A DNA stretch of 8,076 nt from contig URJN01000093.1 of the NCBI GenBank assembly GCA_900548125.1, forward strand, positions 1 to 8,076. The letters are read 5' to 3'. The notes under the pieces were generated by a model, which saw only the letters and a program-made list of their open reading frames with translations, ran no database searches and was not told where the DNA came from. Position 1 is the stretch's first letter; each line of letters starts with the position of its first letter. This DNA comes from an uncultured Eubacteriales bacterium. GTDB taxonomy: Bacteria; Bacillota; Clostridia; Christensenellales; Aristaeellaceae. A program made the translations under genes and the position numbers. Below, one piece after another: positions 1 to 6,032 of the stretch.

Positions 1-7
1 GGAAAGG

Positions 8-37
8 GCTATTCTCCCCCCTTCGGGGGAGAATAGC
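8..37. terminator. Strong inverted repeat, probable intrinsic terminator
   Basis: A perfect 13-bp stem (8-20 with 25-37) surrounds a 4-base loop. It starts 7 bases beyond the stop codon of the sortase-peptidase gene, where a terminator is expected. The clean run of six T lies on the plus strand (38-43). For minus-strand transcription the A-run precedes the stem and the tail is only CCTTTCC. The element may therefore serve both directions, or mainly stop a convergent plus-strand gene lying left of the window. The hairpin is certain; its direction of use is inferred. Confidence 0.8.
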
Positions 38-44
38 TTTTTTC

Positions 45-1967
45 TTACCTCAGCATCGGGTTTTCAACGATATAGAACGTATACAGCAGCAGCTGATCCA
101 TATCCTCGACACGCGCGCGAAGCAGCCCCGGCTGAATCTGCGTCAGCAGATGCCGCTTGTCCGTCTTGCTGTAATCGCTCTTGAGATACGGATCCATGAT
201 GTACAGATAGGTGTTGTCCGCGTGCGCCAGCGTCAGATAGTGACCGCCGCCGGTAAACGGGCTTTCCGTGCCGCCGGTGGAAGCGACGACCATCGCGCCG
301 CGCTTGAGCGCCGCAATCGCTTCCTCGCCGCTCTTGCTGACCGTGAACTCCAGCCCGTAGGCTTCCGCCGCGCGCAGCATAAACGCCGTGCCTGTGCCGC
401 GGTTTTCCGTGCGGGATTTCTCGTTCCAGCTGTTGTTGCCCGTCGCAAAGTTCGCCAGAACGACCGGCAGATAATGCTTGAACTCCCACGCCGTCGTCAG
501 CTTATACTGCGCATGCGTCCGGTCGCAGTAATATCGGTTGACCGAGCAGCGGCAGAACGTGAACCCGCTTTCCGTGCGCGCATACGCCGAAATGCCGCCC
601 ATGCTCTCCATCGGCACAAGATTCGCGATCGCCATCGCCATGCTCGTCGGGCCGCATCCGCCCTGACCGAACGGGCGGTATGTTGTCGTTCCCTTCGGCT
701 CGTAGACCATCTTCGCCCAGACGGGATCGTTCTGTGCGTAATACTGCATCATGCCGCGCCCCGGCACATTCACCAAGCGGCTCGTGCCTTCCAGAGCATC
801 CATCTGCATCTTGGTGATGGAGATTCCGCTCTCTGTCGAGTATTCGATGGGGTTCATCCGCGCAAAGACAATGTATCGGTCGTCCTTCGCGTCGTTCGTG
901 CAGGTACACAGCGCAAGCAGCTGGTCGCCCCACTGCGGGATGATGCCCGTGTCCAGCGACGTTCTTTCCAGAATACTGCTGACAAATTCGTCGTATTCGC
1001 TTCGCCGCGAGAACTGCTTGATGCGCCATGTCTGCTCTTGCGCGGCGGATTCGCGCACGCAGGCAAAGACCTCGATTTCGTAATCCTCATACGGCGTGAT
1101 GAGCAGCATGGTCGGGTGTTCCTGCCAATAGTCGTATTCCATATAGTTCGGCAGGCTCGCAAACATCGCGCCGTTTTTCCGATTGTGACCGTACAGATAG
1201 GTACACATATCGGTAAAGAACGGTGAATTTCCGCAATCCTCGAAAATCGTTCCGGTCTTGTTTCGGGTTCCGGTATAGAGATGGGTCAAGTAATACTCGT
1301 TATTGCTGTGCTGAACGATGGGGAAGTTGATTTCCGTTCCCTCCTGCAAAATCCATGCGACGATTTCCTCGTTCATTTCATGCAGGTTATCGAAATCCAC
1401 GCTGTAGCGAACGTCGCGCTGAACGGTCGTCCCTACGCGCGGCGGGGTCGTCGTCGGTTCGGCTGTCGCTTCCGTTTCGGGAGAAGGCGTTTGCTTGGTT
1501 TCCCCGCGCACGGCATAGCGGGCTTTGATGGCGAGCTTTTGCGCATAGGTTCGGCGTTTCGGCGCGCTCTTCGTTCCGGCGGCAGGCTTGGGCGTCTTGT
1601 TGGCTTCCTGCTGCTGATAGAGGATTGCCAGCAGCAGCGGGTCTTCCTCCTCTACGTCCTCACCCTCCAGCTCGAACGTTTCCGGTTCTTCCGGCTCGAT
1701 TTCCTCGGGCGTGATTTCAGGCGTGATTTCCGGAATGGGCGTGCCGTTTTCCGGCGTCAGCTCTGCCGTCGGCGTGGGCTGCGGCGTTTGGGACGCGGCT
1801 GTGCGCAGTGCCTGCTGCTCAATCAGCGTCAGTTCCTGCTCCGCTTCCCGATTTTCGCAGGTCACCTTAAAGAAAAGGAAGCCCATCGCGCCCGCTATCG
1901 CCAGACACAGCGCAATCGCGGCAATCAGAAGCCGCTCTACGCTGCTGAACGGTTTTTTCTTTTTCAT
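45..1967 (-). CDS. Class B sortase fused to a C39-like cysteine peptidase
   Basis: Membrane-anchored, extracellular 640-residue protein with two thiol-enzyme domains. Residues 1-12 are basic and 13-33 form one membrane segment. Residues 60-185 are a Thr/Pro/Glu-rich stalk with an acidic patch (88-109) followed by a basic patch (124-158). Residues about 186-372 match class B sortases: the segment around VAWIL and FPIVQ, the YGH motif with His261, LCTC with Cys356, and DRYIVFAR with probable catalytic Arg364. Residues about 400-634 match the Peptidase_C39_2 family: YYAQNDPVW at 409-417, GGCGPTS with Cys438, GGGHYL with His576, and IMDPY with Asp592. Sortases cut a sorting signal and transfer the protein to an amine; C39-like peptidases are papain-fold proteases. 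The start at 1967 is preferred over an in-frame ATG at 2015, because it has a good ribosome binding site and is followed directly by the membrane anchor. The gene has its own promoter downstream of the pilus operon. The substrate of either domain is unknown; wall anchoring of the pilus or pilin processing is inferred from context only. Confidence 0.92.
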   Translation of the reverse strand: MKKKKPFSSVERLLIAAIALCLAIAGAMGFLFFKVTCENREAEQELTLIEQQALRTAASQTPQPTPTAELTPENGTPIPEITPEITPEEIEPEEPETFELEGEDVEEEDPLLLAILYQQQEANKTPKPAAGTKSAPKRRTYAQKLAIKARYAVRGETKQTPSPETEATAEPTTTPPRVGTTVQRDVRYSVDFDNLHEMNEEIVAWILQEGTEINFPIVQHSNNEYYLTHLYTGTRNKTGTIFEDCGNSPFFTDMCTYLYGHNRKNGAMFASLPNYMEYDYWQEHPTMLLITPYEDYEIEVFACVRESAAQEQTWRIKQFSRRSEYDEFVSSILERTSLDTGIIPQWGDQLLALCTCTNDAKDDRYIVFARMNPIEYSTESGISITKMQMDALEGTSRLVNVPGRGMMQYYAQNDPVWAKMVYEPKGTTTYRPFGQGGCGPTSMAMAIANLVPMESMGGISAYARTESGFTFCRCSVNRYYCDRTHAQYKLTTAWEFKHYLPVVLANFATGNNSWNEKSRTENRGTGTAFMLRAAEAYGLEFTVSKSGEEAIAALKRGAMVVASTGGTESPFTGGGHYLTLAHADNTYLYIMDPYLKSDYSKTDKRHLLTQIQPGLLRARVEDMDQLLLYTFYIVENPMLR

Positions 1968-1974
1968 GCTCGTA

Positions 1975-1982
1975 CCATCCTT
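1975..1982 (-). promoter_or_regulatory. Ribosome binding site of the sortase-peptidase gene
   Basis: AAGGATGG lies 7 bases before the ATG at 1967. It decides for this start over the in-frame ATG at 2015, which would add 16 non-signal residues ahead of the membrane anchor and would lie upstream of the predicted transcription start near 1995. Confidence 0.7.
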
Positions 1983-2001
1983 GATTAAACATCGCCTGTT
2001 C

Positions 2002-2031
2002 ATTGTACAACACATTCTTCACGTTTGGCAA
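2002..2031 (-). promoter_or_regulatory. Sigma-70/sigma-A type promoter for the sortase-peptidase gene
   Basis: On the minus strand TTGCCA (2031-2026) matches the -35 consensus at 5 of 6 bases. It is followed after 18 bases by TACAAT (2007-2002), which matches the -10 consensus at 5 of 6. Transcription would begin near 1995, giving a leader of about 28 bases before the ATG at 1967 that contains the ribosome binding site. The -35 box lies at the tail of the hairpin that follows the accessory pilin gene, so the last gene can be transcribed independently of the pilus operon. This is a reading of consensus boxes, with no transcript data. Confidence 0.65.
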
Positions 2032-2034
2032 GAC

Positions 2035-2114
2035 AAAAGAGGCTGTCAAGCCCCGCCTCTGCTTTCCGCGAATCTGCATTCGGGAAGCGCGGGTTTGTCA
2101 GCTTAACAGCCTCT
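2035..2114 (-). terminator. Long hairpin terminator or attenuator after the pilus operon
   Basis: Starting 14 bases beyond the accessory pilin stop codon, the minus-strand RNA can fold into a long rod. The outer stem pairs 2114-2101 with 2051-2038 over 14 bp. The only non-Watson-Crick pair is a U.G wobble (2105/2047), which would be a C-A mismatch on the plus strand, so the structure fits minus-strand transcription. Inside it, CCCGC pairs with GCGGG (2093-2089 with 2056-2052), and an inner stem closes at 2088/2061 with two single-base bulges around a GCAG loop. The stem ends in UUUU, then GUCUUG. The U-run is short, so partial read-through into the sortase-peptidase gene is possible. Confidence 0.72.
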
Positions 2115-2128
2115 GTTTGGGAATCGTG

Positions 2129-3484
2129 TTATGCTTCTTTCCTTCTGCGGTAAAGCATCAGCCCCATCGCCGCCGCACTCGCCAGCATCAGCATGCCGAC
2201 ACAGGCATACAGCAGCAGATCGCTTTCGTCGCCCGTCTGCGGCAGAATGCCGAGCGGTACGCCGTAGTCGTCCAGATAAATCCACTCGCCGTCCACATAA
2301 ATCAGCGCGGTCGGGTTATCCGGTCGCGGGGTCACGTTGGGAATCGGCGTGGTTCGCGGCTTCGGGGAAGGCGACGTGCCCGGAACAGGCGTTTCGCGAA
2401 CGTTGACGACGGCATTGTTCTGATAGATGGTGCTGTAACCCGTTACGGCTTCCTCGCGCACCATGTACTCGTATTCCTCGCCGCTTTCCGTGAAACGCGG
2501 CATGTTGCGGAAGGTGAAACGCCATTCGTCGCCCTGACCGGATATCGCAACGGAGACCAGCTCGCGCTCAGGATATTCCGCGTCCGTCGTCAGCTTTCGA
2601 TACAGCTTGATGGTAATCGCCTGCGGACGGATGCCCGCGGCGTCGCGGTTGTCCTGCCAGACCTTGCGCACGGAAACGTCGATTTCCTTGCCGGGAATCG
2701 GCGTCGGCACGGGCGTCGGCTTCGGGGTCGGCGTAGGCGTCGGCTCCTCTGTCGGCACAGGCGTGGGCGTAGGCGTTTCGGTCGGCGTCGGCGTGTCTGT
2801 CGGCACAGGCGTAGGCGTTTCCGTCGGCGTAGGCGTCGGCGTCGCGCCCTGATACGGGGTCGAGGTCGGCGTTGCTGTCGGCGTCACGTCAGGCGTTGCC
2901 GTCGGCGCAGCTGTCGGTGTCGGTGTCGGGGTCGGGGTAGGCGTTGCCGTCGGGGTCGGAGTCGGAACGGGCGTGGGCGTCGTTTCGACCTTCGGCTCAA
3001 TCAGCAGCTCGTTTTTCCATTCTCCGCTCACCGGATCGGTCGCGGGCAGCGCAATCAATACCGTCTGACACGGCTTGAACGCCTGCGCAGCCCCCTTCGC
3101 GTCGGTCTGCAAGACCAGATAAACGCCTTCCTCAAGGTTGGTGAATCGGGCTTCTCCGGCGGCGTTCGTCGCCGCCTGTGCGTCGCCGGGCTGACCGGCA
3201 GCCATCTGTTCAAAACGGCGGGCATATTGCTGATTTTGGGACGCAGTCAACCCGTCGAACGATTTGCACACGGCGTCATACGGCGCGAGCGCGGCAAAGC
3301 TGACCACGCCATGATCCAAACGCTTTTCGCCCACGCGGTACAGCGTGAACTCCGCGCCCTGGATGCGCGTTTCGCCGAGCGCAAGCAGCAGAGTGAGTTG
3401 GCAATGTTCGCTGGCTGCCAGAGCCGTTATGCACAGCGCACAGAGCAGCAAGGCGGTACAAATCGCTACTGCCTTTTTCAACAT
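2129..3484 (-). CDS. Accessory pilin, Cna_B domain and Thr/Pro stalk, LPQTG anchor
   Basis: A 451-residue wall-linked pilin subunit, probably the base or a minor decoration of the pilus. The signal peptide is residues 1-24. Residues 26-165 are a SpaA-like beta domain (GAEFTLYRVG at 43-52, EEGVYLVL at 118-125) that ends in W156-KNE-L-L-IEPK165, close to the pilin motif WxxxVxVYPK. Residues 169-265 are an almost pure Thr-Pro stalk. Residues 267-363 are a Cna_B domain with candidate isopeptide residues Lys274, Glu344 or Glu345, and an Asn near 356-361. A second Pro-rich linker (365-390) leads to LPQTG at 414-418, a membrane span and a basic RRRKEA tail. The ATG at 3484 is chosen over an in-frame GTG at 3490 because the GGGAAGG ribosome site overlaps that GTG. 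The gene starts 12 bases after the class C sortase stop, which suggests translational coupling. The first domain lacks the usual Lys and Glu of isopeptide-forming SpaA domains. Confidence 0.9.
   Translation of the reverse strand: MLKKAVAICTALLLCALCITALAASEHCQLTLLLALGETRIQGAEFTLYRVGEKRLDHGVVSFAALAPYDAVCKSFDGLTASQNQQYARRFEQMAAGQPGDAQAATNAAGEARFTNLEEGVYLVLQTDAKGAAQAFKPCQTVLIALPATDPVSGEWKNELLIEPKVETTPTPVPTPTPTATPTPTPTPTPTAAPTATPDVTPTATPTSTPYQGATPTPTPTETPTPVPTDTPTPTETPTPTPVPTEEPTPTPTPKPTPVPTPIPGKEIDVSVRKVWQDNRDAAGIRPQAITIKLYRKLTTDAEYPERELVSVAISGQGDEWRFTFRNMPRFTESGEEYEYMVREEAVTGYSTIYQNNAVVNVRETPVPGTSPSPKPRTTPIPNVTPRPDNPTALIYVDGEWIYLDDYGVPLGILPQTGDESDLLLYACVGMLMLASAAAMGLMLYRRRKEA
2690..2980 (-). repeat. 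Thr-Pro codon repeat encoding the pilin stalk
   Basis: A low-complexity tract built from near-identical 6-base Thr-Pro units, occasionally broken by Val, Glu, Asp, Lys or Ala codons, encodes residues 169-265 of the accessory pilin. A longer imperfect copy is visible: the block starting TCTGTCGGCACAGGCGT at 2748 recurs at 2796, an offset of 48 bases or 16 residues. Slippage by whole units would keep the reading frame, so the tract can change stalk length without breaking the gene. Confidence 0.85.
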
Positions 3485-3489
3485 AGTCA

Positions 3490-3496
3490 CCTTCCC
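3490..3496 (-). promoter_or_regulatory. Ribosome binding site of the accessory pilin gene
   Basis: Minus-strand GGGAAGG directly follows the TAG of the class C sortase gene and sits 5 bases before the ATG at 3484. It overlaps the in-frame GTG at 3490, which excludes that codon as a likely start. The 12-base intergenic gap is essentially this site. Confidence 0.65.
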
Positions 3497-4333
3497 CTAT
3501 CTCTTTCGCCTGCCGCCCCGGAGAACCCGCAGAAGCAGCACGAGCATCACAACAAAGAGTACCGCCGCCGTCGCCGGCAGCACGACATTCTGCATCAGCC
3601 GGAGGGTATCCAGCGGCTGTTTCTGTTCCGGCTGAGGTGTGGCTTCGGCTTCCGCCTCCGTCACGCGCCTGCCGCGGACCAGCAGCCGATGCGTATTGAC
3701 CGCATACGGCGTGCAGGTCATCAGCGTGACCAGATCCTCGCCGGGGACGATGGCAAGAGCCTCGATTTCCTCCGGCAGGATGATGGTAATCTGGTCAACC
3801 TCGTAAATCAGCGTCTGGTTGAGGGTATGGATGGTGAATCGGTCGCCGACCTGCATGAGGTCGAGGTCGCTGAAGAGCTTCGCCGACGGCAGACCGCGAT
3901 GCGCCGAAAGAACCGCGTGGGAGCTTGCCCCGCCGACCGGCAGGGACGTTCCCTCCAGATGCCCGACCATCTTTTGCAGCACGTCTTCCTCCGTGCCGTG
4001 TCCGATGGAGAGCTTGAGGTCAAGCCGCGGGATTTCGATATAGCCCATCACGCCGTCGCCGCCGAGGTTGAGCTGAGCTTCATACTCCGCCCTTTCCTCT
4101 TCGTTAAGCAGCCTCAGCCCGCCGTTTTGATACAGCCGTTCGTTATACGCCTGTGCCTGCGCAAGAAGCTCCTGATAGTAGGCTTCGTTCGCGCGAATCG
4201 CTTCCTCATAGTTGTCTATGGCGACCGTCTGCGAGCGCGAATTGACATAGTTGGCGATGGTCGGATAGAGCATCACGCCCATGCCCGCGGCGAATATCAC
4301 AATGACCAGCAGTATCGGCAGTATCTTCTTCAT
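3497..4333 (-). CDS. Class C sortase (pilin polymerase)
   Basis: A 278-residue enzyme, typical of class C sortases in length and topology. Residues 4-23 form an N-terminal membrane segment, the catalytic barrel covers about 95-222, and a second membrane span (248-270) ends in a basic tail. Class C sortases cleave pilin sorting signals and join the released Thr to a Lys of the next subunit, building the covalent shaft. Catalytic residues are visible: His145 in LSAHRGLPSAKLF, Cys207 in TLMTCTPYAVNTH, and Arg216 in HRLLVRG. The His-Cys spacing of 62 and Cys-Arg spacing of 9 equal those of the characterised pneumococcal SrtC-1. GYIEIP (97-102) and GHLEGTSLPVGG (124-135) are family signatures. The Asp-Pro-aromatic lid expected roughly 70 residues before the His is not seen; residues 70-90 read instead as Gly/Leu/Glu-rich. 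The gene lies between the major and accessory pilin genes, so both are likely substrates. Confidence 0.95.
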   Translation of the reverse strand: MKKILPILLVIVIFAAGMGVMLYPTIANYVNSRSQTVAIDNYEEAIRANEAYYQELLAQAQAYNERLYQNGGLRLLNEEERAEYEAQLNLGGDGVMGYIEIPRLDLKLSIGHGTEEDVLQKMVGHLEGTSLPVGGASSHAVLSAHRGLPSAKLFSDLDLMQVGDRFTIHTLNQTLIYEVDQITIILPEEIEALAIVPGEDLVTLMTCTPYAVNTHRLLVRGRRVTEAEAEATPQPEQKQPLDTLRLMQNVVLPATAAVLFVVMLVLLLRVLRGGRRKR

Positions 4334-4338
4334 GCAAA

Positions 4339-4345
4339 CTCCCTC
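4339..4345 (-). promoter_or_regulatory. Ribosome binding site of the class C sortase gene
   Basis: Minus-strand GAGGGAG lies 5 bases before the ATG at 4333. The small hairpins of the preceding intergenic stretch end just upstream of it. Confidence 0.6.
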
Positions 4346-4346
4346 A

Positions 4347-4372
4347 CCCGTTCGGGAAGCTCATCCTCCCGA
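4347..4372 (-). other. Competing small hairpins between major pilin and class C sortase
   Basis: In the 72-base gap after the major pilin stop, the minus-strand RNA can form TCGGGA/TCCCGA (4372-4367 with 4357-4352, 6 bp, 9-base loop). Alternatively it can form CCC-GAAC-GGG (4356-4347), which uses the same C-run. No U-run follows, so it is not an ordinary terminator. It may protect the 3' end of a processed major pilin message or reduce flow into the sortase gene; this is inferred from position only. Confidence 0.35.
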
Positions 4373-4405
4373 TGAAGTGCTTTTTCTTTAAATGGATTAT
4401 TCGGT

Positions 4406-5977
4406 TCAGCCCTCGCTGCCGTTCTTCTGACGCTTGAGCAGCAGCATCAGCGTGACAACCGCGCAAGCCATGATGACGATGCCCGCGACCATAAAGACCG
4501 TGGTGCCCATGCCGCCGGTAGACGGAATAATCGTTCCCTTATTATTCACAACCTTCACGGTCTGCTGATGCTTGATATCAGTTGCAGCGTCGCCGCATTC
4601 CAGATTCGCAGTTCCCTTGCCATCAGTCTTTTGCTGAATCAGCTGAACTTTAAACGGTTCAGCCGCCTTGTTGTACTCAGCCGGGGCTTTCGTTTCCTTG
4701 AGCCAGTAGACGCCGTCCTTCAGACCCTCAACCTTGATGTTGCCGGATGTAGTCGTAATCAGCTTTGTGACCGTATTCGTATCGCCAACCTTCGCAAGGC
4801 GATAGACACCGTCGCTCTTCAGGACGAAGTTTACCTTATCGTTGCTCGGTGCATTTTCATTGCCGCGGTAAAGCTCGAACTCCGCGCCCGCCAGGCGAAT
4901 TGATTCGTTCTTGCCGTCAACCTTGTCAACATTCAGCTTAAAGGTGAAAACGCGAACTTCGTCCTTCTTCTCGTCATAGTCGTCTTCGATGTACGGATTG
5001 TTCTGATACTTGAGCGTAGCCTCATTTTTGTTGTTGGTCGTGCCAAACTCAGCGTTTTCATTGACCGTCGCCGTATAGGTGATATGAATCTTGCTGTAAT
5101 TTTTAATCGTATTGTACTCAAACTTAAAATCAAAAATCTTGCCTTCAGAGTCAGGTTCGCCATTATAGTTGTGATATTCGGTATCGAGCGTCAGCAGCGT
5201 AGACATCCCGCCTGCGCTGACGCCATTCACCTTCAGGCTGTCTGCATTGAAGGTCAGACCCGCACACATGATATCGTAAATTCTAAAGTACGTCTCTGTA
5301 GCGTCCGCCGGATAATTCGGAACCGGCGCATAGATATCAAACGTAACTACTTCGCCGATTTCCACCGTGTCAGAGTGATCCGGATCATGTCCGTCGGCAG
5401 TATCGTCTTTATTGATTTTCTTGTCAATATCCGGAATGGAATATGCCTTGGCATCCGCGATACTGTTACTGGGTTTCCACTGATGCTGATCCTCATTGTA
5501 GTTATAACTGACGTTTGCGACAACCGCGCTGTAGATGTACTTCGCGTTTTCGCCGCTAATCTTGATGAGGTAAGTACCAATATCAAGTCCCTCGAAAGCT
5601 GCCATACCGCCCGACACATTAACAACCTTACTGCTATTCAGATTCAGTCCGATGCCGAGATCCTGATACATATGGTTGAAAACCTTGTTCTCAACGTTCG
5701 GATTTGTACCGTCATAATCTTTGATGTCAGCAGAATGACCATTCGTGGTCAGCCAAGCCGGAATATTCGAATCTGCCCATACGTTTGCAGGGTCAAGCGG
5801 TTCGTTGGTGTCCGTGTCGAGATTCCAACCAATAATCTTGTAAGCGGTCGCCTTCATACCGGACGTAGCTTCAATTCCGGTAACCGTAATGTTTCCGGTC
5901 GGGGTCGCCGCCATCGCGACTGCGCTCATCGCCAGCAGCATAATCGCCGCCAGCAGGATAGCAAGTGTCTTTTTCAT
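4406..5977 (-). CDS. Major pilin, isopeptide-domain fimbrial protein, IPSTG anchor
   Basis: A 523-residue shaft pilin. The signal peptide is residues 1-23 (cut after AMA). Domain 1 is about 24-165. A linker AYSIPDIDKKI (178-188) supplies Lys186 or Lys187 as candidate pilin lysines. Domain 2 (about 189-345) contains VEIGEVVTFDI, PVPNYP and YDIMCAGLTFNADSLKVNG, which are hallmarks of the fimbrial isopeptide-formation D2 domain. Domain 3 (about 346-480) is SpaA/Cna_B type with Lys352, the E-box YWLKETKAP (Glu428) and Asn478/479. The sorting signal is IPSTG at 484-488, followed by a hydrophobic span and the tail KRQKNGSEG. Three stacked beta domains with internal Lys-Asn/Asp bonds are typical of Gram-positive shafts. 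The start at 5977 is chosen because AAGGGAG lies 8 bases upstream and a clean signal peptide follows; an in-frame ATG at 6076 would add 33 basic residues and overlap the preceding gene. The gene is AT-richer than its neighbours (hand-counted 60-base lines at 33%, 40% and 45% GC, against 65% in the leftmost gene). Confidence 0.94.
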   Translation of the reverse strand: MKKTLAILLAAIMLLAMSAVAMAATPTGNITVTGIEATSGMKATAYKIIGWNLDTDTNEPLDPANVWADSNIPAWLTTNGHSADIKDYDGTNPNVENKVFNHMYQDLGIGLNLNSSKVVNVSGGMAAFEGLDIGTYLIKISGENAKYIYSAVVANVSYNYNEDQHQWKPSNSIADAKAYSIPDIDKKINKDDTADGHDPDHSDTVEIGEVVTFDIYAPVPNYPADATETYFRIYDIMCAGLTFNADSLKVNGVSAGGMSTLLTLDTEYHNYNGEPDSEGKIFDFKFEYNTIKNYSKIHITYTATVNENAEFGTTNNKNEATLKYQNNPYIEDDYDEKKDEVRVFTFKLNVDKVDGKNESIRLAGAEFELYRGNENAPSNDKVNFVLKSDGVYRLAKVGDTNTVTKLITTTSGNIKVEGLKDGVYWLKETKAPAEYNKAAEPFKVQLIQQKTDGKGTANLECGDAATDIKHQQTVKVVNNKGTIIPSTGGMGTTVFMVAGIVIMACAVVTLMLLLKRQKNGSEG

Positions 5978-5985
5978 ATTTTTTT

Positions 5986-5992
5986 CTCCCTT
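5986..5992 (-). promoter_or_regulatory. Ribosome binding site of the major pilin gene
   Basis: Minus-strand AAGGGAG lies 8 bases before the ATG at 5977, with an A-rich spacer that should leave the site unstructured, as suits a highly translated gene. It fixes the start at 5977 rather than 6076. Confidence 0.7.
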
Positions 5993-6032
5993 TCTTTTTA
6001 TATCCATATGAGGGTTCGCATCCATAAGGCGT

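Noticed and set aside
150..1226. 358-codon plus-strand frame opposite the sortase-peptidase gene
   Set aside because: Arg/Ala-rich, no recognisable motif, and the opposite strand encodes catalytic motifs of two known families.
2607..2852. Gly-Val repeat frame on the plus strand
   Set aside because: It is the complement of the Thr-Pro codon repeat; the Thr-Pro reading joins smoothly with a signal peptide, Cna_B domain and LPQTG.
2690..2980. Possible CRISPR-like or non-coding repeat array
   Set aside because: There are no unique spacers or constant-length repeats; the unit is a 6-base codon pair in frame with a pilin gene.
2003..4375. 790-codon open frame on the plus strand
   Set aside because: It lies antisense to two well-supported genes, has Arg-rich and repetitive composition from GC-rich codons read backwards, and shows no domain or signal. 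It spans the terminator, the gene junction and the Thr-Pro repeat.
5978..6032. Promoter for the major pilin in the 55-base gap (TATAAA near the ribosome site)
   Set aside because: No acceptable -35 box at 16-18 bases, and transcription would begin too close to the ribosome binding site.
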